64,000 nucleotides of DNA from Azohydromonas australica DSM 1124 (lineage in GTDB: Bacteria; Pseudomonadota; Gammaproteobacteria; Burkholderiales; Burkholderiaceae_C), in the NCBI RefSeq assembly GCF_000430725.1, contig NZ_KE387207.1, positions 196,577-260,576 on the forward strand, read 5' to 3'. Shown here one piece after another: positions 45,129-53,096 of the stretch. The position numbers and the translations under genes are program-made. The notes beneath the pieces are model-generated. The model did no database searches. It worked only from the letters and a program-made list of their open reading frames with translations, and was not told the origin of the DNA. Numbering within the stretch: the stretch's first letter is position 1; each line of letters opens with the position of its first letter.

Positions 45129-46583
45129 ATGACCCACCCGCCGCTGCTGCACCGCGCGCGCACCGCGCTGTCCCTGGCTGTGGCCGCGCTGCTGGCCGCG
45201 TGCGCGGCCACCGCGCCCGAGCCCGCCGGCCCGCCGCCCAGTGGCCGCGCGGTGGAGGACTTCTCGGCCGGGCTGCGCTGCATGGACGACCTGCTGCTGG
45301 ACCACGGCGTGCGCGACCTGCCCCTGGCCGTGAGCGAGCCGTCCGACAGCGGCGGGCGCCAGTCCGTGGTGCCGCGTGACCTGCTGCAGAGCACCTTCAA
45401 CGCCATGTCCAAGCGCAGCCGCGCGCTGCGGGTGACGGTGGCGGGCACCGCCGCGCAAGGCGGCGCCGGCACGGTGGTGCAGGGCGGGGTGCAGCGGCCC
45501 GATGCCGCCACCCGCGCCGTCACGCTGGGGCTGCTGTCGGCGCAGGACCGCAGCGTGCTGCCCGATGCCGCCGCCACCCAGCGCGCCACGCTGTACGGGG
45601 ACGTGGCGCAGATCCGCAGCTTCGGACAGTCCTTCATCGTGCCCGCGCGCGGCGGCGACGCGCAGGCCGTGCGCGCGGCCGTGGAGGCGGCCGGCATCCA
45701 GCTCGTGGGCCGGCTCACGCGCGTGCCCTACTGGAGCTGCTTGGGCGCGGAGGCCGAGCACCCGGAAGTGGAAGCCGAGATCCGCGACTGGTACGACAGC
45801 CTCGCGGCCCGGCCCAAGGACCTGATCGGCTGGTTCCAGAACCAGCTGCGCGTGCGCGGCGTCTACGGGGGGCCGGCCGACGGCGTGGTCAACGCGCAGA
45901 CCAAGGAGGCCGTCGCGCGATACCGCGAGGCGCTGGGCCTGTCGCGCGAGCCCAAGCTCACACACGACTTCCTGCGCGCCTACCTGCGCGCCGACCACCG
46001 CCAGATCGCGGCGCGCACCGCCGCGGCCCCCGCACCGTCCTCCACTGCGCAGGCCCCTGCGCCGGCACCGGTGCCCACGCCCGCGCCCGCGCCGGCCGTG
46101 GCCCAGGCGGCCCCACCTGCCGCCCCGGCCGTGGCTGCCGCGCCGGCGGCGCCGGCCGCCTCCCCGCTGGCGCTGCGCGTGGCCACGCCCAACGACGCGC
46201 TGCGCTTCGGCCGCGGCGAGCGCATCGCGCTGGACCTGCGGCCCAGCCGCGACGCCTACGTCTACTGCTTCCACCAGGACGAGCACCGGCAGGTGCGCCG
46301 TTTCTTCCCCAACCGCTTCCAGGCCGACGCGCGCGTGAACGCCGCCGCCGGGCTGCAGCTGCCGGGCGCGATGCGCTTCGAGCTGCGCATGAACGCGACG
46401 GGCGCGAAGGAGTCGGTGTCCTGCTTCGCCACCGAGCGCGACGTGCTGGCCGCGCTGCCCGCCAACATGGCGGCGGCAGACTTCACGCCGCTGCCGGTGT
46501 CGCTGGAGCAGCTGCGCGAGGCCTTCGTGCGCGCCAGTGCCGGCGCCATGGCGCACGAGCTGCTGGCGCTGCAGCCGCGTTGA
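45129..46583 (+). CDS. Lipoprotein with peptidoglycan-binding and DUF4384 regions
   Basis: 484 residues. Lipoprotein signal ending in LAVAALLAAC. N-terminal region about 50-230 of unknown fold (CMDDLLLDHGVRDLPLAVSE). A peptidoglycan-binding-like helical unit about 235-285 (IGWFQNQLRVRGVYGGPADG, NAQTKEAVARYREALGLS), then a long Ala/Pro linker about 300-350, and a DUF4384 domain at about 355-420 (FGRGERIALDLRPSRDAYVY). DUF4384 often accompanies lipoproteins tied to curli-like or type VI/VII-like secretion, but no partner is evident here. It ends about 740 bases from sctT and faces it. Confidence 0.8.
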   Translation: MTHPPLLHRARTALSLAVAALLAACAATAPEPAGPPPSGRAVEDFSAGLRCMDDLLLDHGVRDLPLAVSEPSDSGGRQSVVPRDLLQSTFNAMSKRSRALRVTVAGTAAQGGAGTVVQGGVQRPDAATRAVTLGLLSAQDRSVLPDAAATQRATLYGDVAQIRSFGQSFIVPARGGDAQAVRAAVEAAGIQLVGRLTRVPYWSCLGAEAEHPEVEAEIRDWYDSLAARPKDLIGWFQNQLRVRGVYGGPADGVVNAQTKEAVARYREALGLSREPKLTHDFLRAYLRADHRQIAARTAAAPAPSSTAQAPAPAPVPTPAPAPAVAQAAPPAAPAVAAAPAAPAASPLALRVATPNDALRFGRGERIALDLRPSRDAYVYCFHQDEHRQVRRFFPNRFQADARVNAAAGLQLPGAMRFELRMNATGAKESVSCFATERDVLAALPANMAAADFTPLPVSLEQLREAFVRASAGAMAHELLALQPR

Positions 46584-46631
46584 GGGGATGCGCAGGGGGC
46601 ACCGTCACGGTGTTCCGCTGCTTCGAAGCAC

Positions 46632-46656
46632 GGCCCGTCTCCGGGCCATTGCTTTT
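46632..46656 (+). terminator. Hairpin terminator after the DUF4384 lipoprotein gene
   Basis: Stem GGCCCG-tctc-CGGGCC followed by attgctttt, 48 bases past the stop. Short stem, moderate T-run. Confidence 0.5.
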
Positions 46657-46785
46657 AGGGCTTCACGCGGAAGTCGGCGGCGCTGGCCGGCTCACTGCCA
46701 GGCGGGCTCTTTCTGTGCCCTGCAGGCCCGCCTTGTTGCGCGGGCACAGCCTTCACCCACTCACAGGACCACCGGGCTCCCCGCG

Positions 46786-47072
46786 CGCGCAGGGCTGTCC
46801 GGGAAAACTCCGAGCCGCCACATCTCGTGATGCCGACCCGGTCTGCCCTCTGCTTCGTCACTCCCGCGAAGGCGGGAGTCCAGGCGGCCCCCAAGCCGCC
46901 GTAAGCAGAGCGGGTCGAACGCCGCGGGGCTTGGGTCGTGGTTCGAAGCACCCGGGCTTCGCGCTGACGTGGGGCCGCCTGAATTTCCGCCTTCGCGGGA
47001 ACGACGAAGTGGCTGGCGAGGCCACCCGACGCCAGGCCAACGTTTCGCCGCTCTCCCGGGACACCAGTGCGC
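46786..47072. repeat. Dispersed palindromic element, copy A (about 287 bp)
   Basis: Sits in the 735-base gap between the DUF4384 gene and sctT. Two inverted REP-like arms, cactcccgcgaaggcgggag (46859-46878) and ttccgccttcgcgggaacga (46985-47004), flank an 80-base spacer. Outer arms gcagggctgtccgggaaa (46789-46806) and ctctcccgggacaccagtgc (47051-47070) are imperfect inverted repeats of one another. Reads in the same direction as copy B and opposite to copy D, with which it shares spacer and flanks. A second outer-arm-like motif lies at 47131-47150. The rest of the gap shows only hairpins (47201-47222, 47231-47250) and no gene. Confidence 0.8.
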
Positions 47073-47221
47073 CTGCGCGGGGATGACGGGTGGTTGGCCC
47101 CGGCCAGCTCACGGCCAAGGCTCCAAGTGCCTTACCCCGGACAACAGTGGCCGAAGCAGATGTCCAGATTTCTGCAGCTTCACAACGCATTGCCTGAAAG
47201 CCGCCGTCCTGGCAGACGGCG

Positions 47222-47250
47222 GAAAAACGGATGCCCGCGTGCGCGGGCAT
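47222..47250 (-). terminator. Intrinsic terminator downstream of sctT
   Basis: On the minus strand: stem ATGCCCGCG-ca-CGCGGGCAT, then CCGTTTTT. It lies about 70 bases beyond the sctT stop and would end the secretion operon transcript. A second hairpin, CCGCCGTC...GACGGCGG, follows at 47201-47222. Confidence 0.65.
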
Positions 47251-47318
47251 GGCAAGCGGCCGCTTCGCGGCCGACCAATGACTGAAATCCGCTGGCGAAG
47301 ACCGCGACGGCAGCGCGC

Positions 47319-48119
47319 TCAACCCCCGCCCAGCAGCCGCCGCACCATCTCCAGCACCACGCCGCCGCGCGACATCAGCTCGTCCTGCAGCAGCTGCACC
47401 AGCGTGGTCAGCTGCGCCAGCACGATCAGCGTGGCTGCCACCGACTTGATCGACATTGCCAACGAGAACACGTTGAGCTGCTGCGCGAAGCGGTTCATCA
47501 GGCCCAGCACGCCCTCGATCACGTAGAGCAGCAGCAGGGCCGGGGCGGCCACCAGCAGCGCCAGCAGCATGATGCGGCCGAGCTCGCCCTCGAACACCCG
47601 CACGCCGCCCTCGGCCAGCGCGCCCAGGGGCTGGCGTACCGGCCAGCGGCTGTAGCTCTCCAGCAGCGCGCCGATCAGCAGCATGAAGCCGCCGGCCGAC
47701 ATGAACACCCAGCCCGCCAGGCGGCCGAAGAGCGCGCCGTTGAGCGTGGTCTGGTGGCCCGAGAGCGGGTCCGTCACCTGCGCCTGCGTGGCGCCGATCT
47801 TGTTGTCGATGAGCTGGCCCGCGATCTCGAAGGCCCACAGCACGCCCGCGAACAGCAGCCCGATCGCGCCGCCCAGGAAGGCCTCCTTGAAGAACAGCAG
47901 CGCCCATGCCGAGCCCGTGAGGTTCAGCGGCCCGGCCGGCGGCTGCAACACCAGGCCCAGCAGCGCCACGGCCACGAACAGCGCGTTGCGCACCATCGAG
48001 GGCACGATGTCCGCCGTGAACAGCGGCACCAGCAGGAAGCACACCGCCACGCGCGTGACCGACAGGCCCAGCAGCAGCGCCGTGTCCGAAGCCGTGCCGA
48101 AGAGCGCCAGCGACTCCAT
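47319..48119 (-). CDS. sctT: Type III secretion export apparatus protein SctT
   Basis: 266-residue polytopic inner-membrane protein (FliR/YscT/SpaR family), about six membrane segments. Recognisable parts: VTRVAVCFLLVPLFTADIVP, FKEAFLGGAIGLLFAGVLWA, FEIAGQLIDNKIGATQAQV. It contributes one subunit to the export gate with SctR and SctS. Last gene of the visible minus-strand locus. sctU, often next to sctT, is not on this side. Confidence 0.92.
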   Translation of the reverse strand: MESLALFGTASDTALLLGLSVTRVAVCFLLVPLFTADIVPSMVRNALFVAVALLGLVLQPPAGPLNLTGSAWALLFFKEAFLGGAIGLLFAGVLWAFEIAGQLIDNKIGATQAQVTDPLSGHQTTLNGALFGRLAGWVFMSAGGFMLLIGALLESYSRWPVRQPLGALAEGGVRVFEGELGRIMLLALLVAAPALLLLYVIEGVLGLMNRFAQQLNVFSLAMSIKSVAATLIVLAQLTTLVQLLQDELMSRGGVVLEMVRRLLGGG

Positions 48120-48130
48120 GGCCGCCGCCC

Positions 48131-48400
48131 TCAGCGCACCAGGCCCGCGAAGTCGCTGAACACGCGGTCGCCGAACTGGTAGAGCCCGCCGCCCAGCAGC
48201 GAGGCCGTCACGAAGATCGTCAGCACGATGGCGAAAAACTTGAGGACGTACTGCAGCGTCTGCTCCTGCAGCTGGGTCGCCGCCTGCACGAAGGCCACCA
48301 GCAGCCCCACCACCGCCGCCACCACGATGGGCGGCGCCGAGAGCATCAGCACGAACCACAGCGCCTGCTGCGTCAGTTGCACGATCTCGCCGTGATGCAT
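48131..48400 (-). CDS. sctS: Type III secretion export apparatus protein SctS
   Basis: 89 residues, two membrane hairpins (LWFVLMLSAPPIVVAAVVGL and FFAIVLTIFVTASLLGGGLY) with the conserved loop AFVQAATQLQEQTLQYVLKF between them. FliQ/YscS family, part of the helical export gate. Confidence 0.95.
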   Translation of the reverse strand: MHHGEIVQLTQQALWFVLMLSAPPIVVAAVVGLLVAFVQAATQLQEQTLQYVLKFFAIVLTIFVTASLLGGGLYQFGDRVFSDFAGLVR

Positions 48401-48410
48401 GGTTGCGTCC

Positions 48411-49064
48411 TCACAGATAAGTCAGGATCAGCCCGTGCGTGAGCTTGACCCAGCCGTCGATGAGCACGAACAGCAGCAGCTTGAACGGCATCGACACGGT
48501 GGTGGGCGAGAGCATCATCATGCCCATCGCCATCAGCACGTTCGAGATCACCAGGTCGATGACCAGGAACGGCAGGAAGATCAGGAAGCCGATCTCGAAG
48601 GCCACCGCCAGCTCGCTCACGGTGAAGGCCGGCACGACGACCAGGAAGTCGCGGTCGGTGATCTTGGCGGCCTGGCCCGGCGGCAGCGCGCGCTGCGCGG
48701 TCTTGAGGAAGAACTCCCGCTCCACCGCCCGGCTGTGCTTGACCAGGAACTCGCGCAGCGGCTCCTTGGCCGTGTCCGCGGCCTGCAGCATGTTCTGGGT
48801 GCTGGCGCCGATGCGGTCCATGCCCTGCAGCCGCTGGCCCATTTCCAGGCCCACGGGCGTCATGACGTAGATGCTCAGCACCAGCGCCATGCCGTTGAGC
48901 ACGACGTTGGGCGGCACCTGCTGCAGCCCCAGCGCGTTGCGCAGCAGGCTCAGCACCACCACCAGCTTGGTGAAGGAAGTGACCATCACTGCGACGAAGG
49001 GCGCCAGCGCGAGCAGGACGACCGTCAGCAGGGCGGAGGAGGGGGTGAAAGAGGTGAGGTCCAT
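48411..49064 (-). CDS. sctR: Type III secretion export apparatus protein SctR
   Basis: 217 residues, FliP/YscR family without the signal peptide of FliP. Conserved stretches: SFTKLVVVLSLLRNALGLQQ, PPNVVLNGMALVLSIYVM, FEIGFLIFLPFLVIDLVISN, MGMMMLSPTTVSMPFKLLLF. The best-conserved T3SS protein in the window. Confidence 0.96.
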   Translation of the reverse strand: MDLTSFTPSSALLTVVLLALAPFVAVMVTSFTKLVVVLSLLRNALGLQQVPPNVVLNGMALVLSIYVMTPVGLEMGQRLQGMDRIGASTQNMLQAADTAKEPLREFLVKHSRAVEREFFLKTAQRALPPGQAAKITDRDFLVVVPAFTVSELAVAFEIGFLIFLPFLVIDLVISNVLMAMGMMMLSPTTVSMPFKLLLFVLIDGWVKLTHGLILTYL

Positions 49065-49105
49065 CGCGCATTGGGTTGCGCGGCGGACCGCGGCGGTTCA
49101 AGCCA

Positions 49106-50134
49106 TCACGCCACCGGCAGCGTGGCGTCGTCGGCCTCTTCCAGCGTCTCGATGAACAGCGCCCAGCCGCAGCCCCAGGGCAGTAGCCGGCCGCGCGCCA
49201 AGCACAGCGCCGGGGCGCGCTCCTGGGCGCGCAGCCACAGCGACGCGCCCGGGCCCGTGTCCTCCAGCACCGCGCCGGCCTGCCAGCCGGCCAGCGCCGC
49301 CAGGGGCTGGCCACGCGGCAGGTCCAGGCGCACTTCGCAGCTCGGACCGTGATCGCCATGAGAACGGAGAAGCTCCGTTCGGGCTGAGCTTGTCGAAGCC
49401 CTGTCGCCCGACTGGGCTGCAGGCCCTTCGACAGGGCGTGTCCTGGGCTTGTCGGAAGGCTCAGGGCGAACGGGGTACGAGGTCGAGCCACCGCTTACCG
49501 CCCCCAGCCGCGGCGCCAGCGGCGACTCCAGCCGCACCGGCACGCCCGGCGCGCCGTCGCCGTCCTCGCCGTCCGCGCGCAGCAGGCCCTGCCAGGCGGG
49601 CTGGAACGATTCGGGCAGCAGCAGCGCACCGCCGGGCTCGATCTGACGCAGCTCCTCGGCCTGCAGCCGCGGGCGCGACAGCAGCAGCTGCGCCGGCACC
49701 AGCGGCGGCTGCAGCAATGCGGCCAGGGCGACATCGGGTGTGGGCAGCGCGCGCAGCAGCGCCCAGGGCAGCTCGATGCTGCCCTGCGGCGCGCTGCCGT
49801 CCAGGCCGGGGTCCAGCCGCCAGGGCACGCGCACCTGGCTGCCGCGCGGGGCGGGCGCGCGCGGAATCTCGGTCCAGCACCAGTCCAGCGGCTGCCGCAG
49901 CCACGCTTCCAGCGCCAGCAGCAGCGGCTCGCAGCGCTGCAGCGCGATGGCGGCGTCCAGCGCGTGGCGCAGCGCCGGCGTGTCGATGCGCAGCCGCAGC
50001 GGCCCGGCCGCCACGGCCAGCTCGAACACGCCGCCGCGCGGCGGGCTGGCGGTCCGGGTGAATGCCGCGGCGCTGGGGGACGGGCCGTCGTCCGCGGCCG
50101 CCTCGGCGCGCGGGATGTCGAGCACGGCGTTCAT
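49106..50134 (-). CDS. sctQ: Type III secretion cytosolic ring protein SctQ, with repeat-derived linker
   Basis: 342 residues. The C terminus is a SpoA (SPOA/FliN) domain from about residue 265 (CEVRLDLPRGQPLAALAGWQ, LCLARGRLLPWGCGWALFIE), as in YscQ/HrcQ. The N-terminal two thirds is the poorly conserved part. Residues about 220-254 are encoded by a palindromic repeat (49373-49476), giving an odd Pro/Ser/Arg-rich linker (SDKPRTRPVEGPAAQ) just before the SpoA domain. SctQ forms the sorting platform with SctK/SctL/SctN. Starts 4 bases after the response regulator stop. Confidence 0.85.
   Translation of the reverse strand: MNAVLDIPRAEAAADDGPSPSAAAFTRTASPPRGGVFELAVAAGPLRLRIDTPALRHALDAAIALQRCEPLLLALEAWLRQPLDWCWTEIPRAPAPRGSQVRVPWRLDPGLDGSAPQGSIELPWALLRALPTPDVALAALLQPPLVPAQLLLSRPRLQAEELRQIEPGGALLLPESFQPAWQGLLRADGEDGDGAPGVPVRLESPLAPRLGAVSGGSTSYPVRPEPSDKPRTRPVEGPAAQSGDRASTSSARTELLRSHGDHGPSCEVRLDLPRGQPLAALAGWQAGAVLEDTGPGASLWLRAQERAPALCLARGRLLPWGCGWALFIETLEEADDATLPVA
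49373..49476. repeat. REP-like palindromic repeat inside sctQ
   Basis: Left arm ccgttcgggctgagcttgtc (from 49375), with gaagccctgtc following. Right arm contains cccttcgacagggc and ends aaggctcagggcgaacgggg (about 49455-49474). The arms are inverted relative to each other. This is the very common intergenic repeat type whose translation gives strings such as LRQAQPER on one strand. Here it sits within a gene, in frame. Not the same family as the copies A-D elements. Confidence 0.8.
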
Positions 50135-50138
50135 GGGC

Positions 50139-50813
50139 TCAGGCCCGCTGGCTGACCATCATGCGCGTGAGCTGCGCCACGGAGCGCGCCTGCATCTTGG
50201 CCATGCCGCGCGCCCGGTACAGCTCCACCGTCTTCACCGACAGCCCGATGCGGTCAGCGATGTTCTTGTTGTAGATGCCCTGGATCACGTAGCCCAGCAC
50301 CTGGCGCTCGCGCGGCGTCAGCGCCCGCTCGCGCGCGACGAAGCGCGCATGCGCCTGCGCGTCCTCGCCCTCCAGCGCCGTCGGCGCGGCGCTGGCCGCG
50401 TGGCGCGGCGCCGGGGCCTCGCCCTCGGCGTGCTCGGCCTGCGCGGTCCAGGCGAAGGCGCTGTGCAGCGCTGCCTCCAGCGTGTCGTCGTCGAAGGGCT
50501 TTTCCAGCAGCGTGACCGCGCCCTTGCGCATGGCCTGCACCGCCAGGGGCACGTCGGCATGGCCGCTCATGTAGATCACGGGCAGCGGCGCGCCGCGCTC
50601 CAGCAGCGCGTCGTGCACGTCCAGGCCCGACATGCCGGGCATGCGCACGTCCAGCAGCAGGCACGCCTCCTCGGCGCGGTCGCGCCCGGCCAGGGCCTCC
50701 AGCGCCTCGTGCGGGTCGCTCCAGGCCCGCACCGTGTAGCCCGCGCCGCCGAGCCAGAAGTCCATCGCGTCGCGGAACTCGGGGTTGTCGTCGAGGATGT
50801 AGATGGTGCGCAT
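50139..50813 (-). CDS. FixJ/NarL-type response regulator in the secretion locus
   Basis: 224 residues. Receiver domain with LDDNPEFRDAM, Asp55 in CLLLDVRMPGMSGLD, VIYMSGHADVPLAVQAMRKG and Lys in LLEKPFDDDTLEAAL, all typical of the FixJ subgroup. A linker and a LuxR-type HTH at about 160-224 (LTPRERQVLGYVIQGIYNKN, GLSVKTVELYRARGMAKM) follow. Start ATG has aggag seven bases upstream. It lies between the kinase and sctQ, so it probably controls the secretion genes (inference). Confidence 0.92.
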   Translation of the reverse strand: MRTIYILDDNPEFRDAMDFWLGGAGYTVRAWSDPHEALEALAGRDRAEEACLLLDVRMPGMSGLDVHDALLERGAPLPVIYMSGHADVPLAVQAMRKGAVTLLEKPFDDDTLEAALHSAFAWTAQAEHAEGEAPAPRHAASAAPTALEGEDAQAHARFVARERALTPRERQVLGYVIQGIYNKNIADRIGLSVKTVELYRARGMAKMQARSVAQLTRMMVSQRA

Positions 50814-50835
50814 GGTCAAACTCCTGGCGGACGGT

Positions 50836-51909
50836 TCACTGCTGGGACGCCGGCAGGCCGACGTGGAAGGTGGTGCCGCGTTCGGGATTGCGGCTGAACC
50901 ACAGCCGGCCCTGGTGCAGCTCGATGAAGGAGCGGCAGATCGACAGCCCGATGCCCATGCCCGACGGTTTCGTGGAGGCGAAGGGCACGAACAGCCGGGC
51001 CTGGGCCTCGTCGTCGAGTCCGCAACCGTTGTCGCTGACCTGCAGCTCCAGCTCGCCGTGGTGGCGCAGCAGGCACAGCGCCAGGCAGGGCTGCGGCGGC
51101 GGGTCGGTGCGCAGCGCGTCCAGCGCGTTGCGCATGAGGTTGATCACCACCTGCTGCAGCATCACCTCGTCGCCGCAGACTGTCGCCTCGCCCTCGGGCA
51201 GCGCCAGTTCCAGCCGCGTGCCGCTGCGCTGCAGGTCCCAGTCCAGCAGCGGCACGGTGGCGCGCAGCAGCCGGTTGAAATCCAGCTTCACGCGTCGCGG
51301 CTGGTGCGAGTGGGTGAACTCGCGGATGCGGGCGATGATGCGCGCGGCAAACATGGCCTGGTCGATGGCGCGGTCCAGCGCCTGCGCCTCGGCCTCCTGC
51401 AACCGCCCGCTGCTGCGCCGCGACAGCCGCGAGCGCAGCCCGCGCAGCAGGTTGGCGCAGGCGCCGATGGGCTGGTTGATCTCGTGGGCCAGCGTGGTGG
51501 CCATCTCCCCGACCGACAGCACGCGCGAGGTGAACAGCAGCTGCTCGCGGGCATCGAGCTGGCGCTGCAGCGCGCGGCCCTGCTCGCGGCGGTCGGCCAG
51601 GCGCAGCAGTCGCTGCCCTTCCGAGGGTGCCGACAGCTCCGCCTGCCACTCGTGCGCGTCGCCCAGGATCAGGCACTGGGTCTGGTCGCCGTCCTTGCCC
51701 AGCGCCGCTGCCAGGCCGGGCAGCGCGTGCTCCAGCTGCACCAGCGCCGTGCCGGCGCCCAGCGTGGGCAGCAAGCGTTGCCAGGCGGGGCTGGTCCAGG
51801 CGACGCGGTGCGCAGCCGGGTCCAGCGCGGCGACGGCGTCGCCCAGGGCGGCAAAGCCGGCGTGCGCGGGCGCGGCGGTCTGCTCGGGCAGGTCGAGGAC
51901 GGCGTTCAT
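50836..51909 (-). CDS. Soluble histidine kinase in the secretion locus
   Basis: 357 residues, no membrane span or signal. N-terminal 100 residues are a possible degenerate PAS-like sensor (LGDAVAALDPAAHRVAWTSP). The dimerisation/phosphotransfer helix has MATTLAHEINQPIGACANLL (His near 142), followed by an HATPase with VVINLMRNALDAL, VSDNGCGLD and KPSGMGIGLSICRSF. The FixL/DctB/TodS-type kinase core fits the FixJ-type regulator 22 bases downstream. Start overlaps the upstream stop (ATGA), so it is embedded in the secretion transcript. Confidence 0.92.
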   Translation of the reverse strand: MNAVLDLPEQTAAPAHAGFAALGDAVAALDPAAHRVAWTSPAWQRLLPTLGAGTALVQLEHALPGLAAALGKDGDQTQCLILGDAHEWQAELSAPSEGQRLLRLADRREQGRALQRQLDAREQLLFTSRVLSVGEMATTLAHEINQPIGACANLLRGLRSRLSRRSSGRLQEAEAQALDRAIDQAMFAARIIARIREFTHSHQPRRVKLDFNRLLRATVPLLDWDLQRSGTRLELALPEGEATVCGDEVMLQQVVINLMRNALDALRTDPPPQPCLALCLLRHHGELELQVSDNGCGLDDEAQARLFVPFASTKPSGMGIGLSICRSFIELHQGRLWFSRNPERGTTFHVGLPASQQ

Positions 51910-53069
51910 TCCGATGCTCCATCACGAGTAGGGGCGGTGGCGCTGACCCCGGCCAGCGGCAGCGGGCACACCACCAGCAGCGCGCTCCACTGCACGCCCA
52001 GCGCGTTCCAGAAGCTGCGCGCCGCGGCGATGCGCAGCGTCACGGCGCCGGGCGGGCGCTGTTCGGACAGCACCGGGCCGAGCTGCACGCCGCACGCGGC
52101 GGCCTGCGACGCGTCCGCGGCCACGAGGCGGCGGCCGTGGCGCGGGTGGTGTTCCTTGACCAGGCGCGCATGGCACCAGCGCGCGCCGCGCGGCGCCTCC
52201 CGCCATTGCAGCCAGGCCTCGAAGCAGGGGCCGGCCAGTCGCACCGAGGCGCCGTCGCGGCCCGCCGTCGCCTGCGGCGCCAGCACGAAGGCCCACGCCA
52301 TGCCCTGCGGCGCCGGGCGCTGCGGGCAGGCCAGGATCACGATCCGCCCGCGCTGCCATTGCTCGGCCGCCGCGCGCAGCGCCGGTGGCGCGTCGGCCGC
52401 GCACAGCGCCGCGTGCAGCGCGTGCAGCAGCGTGTCCAGGCGCGCATCGGCGGCGTCGAAGACCAGCGGCGCGGCGGGTGCCTGCTTGCCGGTGTCTTCT
52501 TCCGGCGCTTGTTCATCCGCCGCGTCGTCGCCGCGCGCGTCCCGCTCGGCCGGCTCGCGCTCCGCCTCGCCGTCCTGCGTGCGCGAGCGCTCCTGCAGCG
52601 GTTGAGGCTGCGGCAGCATCCAGCCGTAGCCCGGATCGACCTGCAGCCCCACCAGCAGCGCCGGCGCAAGTTGCGCGTCCGGCAGCGCGAAGTCCCCGGT
52701 GCTGCCCTCGGCCGCCGGTGCCGCCGGCACTTCGGGCTGAGGCTGAGGCGCCGTGTTCGCGTTCTGGGGCTGCGGCCGGCCAAAGGTCTGCAGCATCGCC
52801 GTCTCGGCCGCCGGGTCGGTGGACGGCAGCGGCGCGCCCGAGGGCTCCTGCAGGGCGGCGGCCTGCGCCGGGCCGAGCAGGCGTTCGGCAAGGCCTTCGC
52901 GCTGCAGCAGCCGGCCCAGCGCGTCGGCCGGCTGCGCCGCGGTGCCGCCGGGCGTGCCGGATGCGGCGCCCGCTGTCTCCGCCTGCACGGCTTCCGCGAC
53001 CGCGTCGGCCAGGGCCTGGGCCACGGCCGCGAGGGCGTTCTGCGCGGCTTGCAGGGGCGAGGCGTCCAT
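51906..53069 (-). CDS. Unrecognised protein in the secretion locus (387 residues)
   Basis: I do not recognise the family. Residues 1-190 are Ala/Gln/Pro-rich and low in order; residues about 190-220 are acidic (DDAADEQAPEEDTG). The C-terminal 180 residues look folded and Trp-rich: EQWQRGRIVILACPQRPAPQ, AWLQWREAPRGARWCHARLV, SFWNALGVQWSALLVVCPLP. There is no signal peptide. It sits 27 bases after the next unknown gene and overlaps the kinase gene, so it is part of the same transcript. It could be a sorting-platform accessory, regulator or secreted substrate. Confidence 0.7.
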   Translation of the reverse strand: MDASPLQAAQNALAAVAQALADAVAEAVQAETAGAASGTPGGTAAQPADALGRLLQREGLAERLLGPAQAAALQEPSGAPLPSTDPAAETAMLQTFGRPQPQNANTAPQPQPEVPAAPAAEGSTGDFALPDAQLAPALLVGLQVDPGYGWMLPQPQPLQERSRTQDGEAEREPAERDARGDDAADEQAPEEDTGKQAPAAPLVFDAADARLDTLLHALHAALCAADAPPALRAAAEQWQRGRIVILACPQRPAPQGMAWAFVLAPQATAGRDGASVRLAGPCFEAWLQWREAPRGARWCHARLVKEHHPRHGRRLVAADASQAAACGVQLGPVLSEQRPPGAVTLRIAAARSFWNALGVQWSALLVVCPLPLAGVSATAPTRDGASE

Positions 53070-53096
53070 GGCCTGGATGCGGTGGCCGGTGCTTCT

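Noticed and set aside
46584..47318. Possible small CRISPR array or IS remnant in the repeat-rich gap
   Set aside because: Repeats are inverted pairs, not direct repeats with regular spacers. No transposase fragment is present; the repeat is the same family as copies B-D.
47319..49064. sctRST as flagellar fliPQR
   Set aside because: SctR lacks the FliP signal peptide, the neighbours are secretin, SctD, SctJ-type lipoprotein and rod genes, and no flagellar hook, basal rod or flagellin gene is present.
49106..50134. sctQ as a pseudogene broken by the repeat
   Set aside because: The repeat keeps the frame, and the SpoA domain and both ends of the gene are intact.
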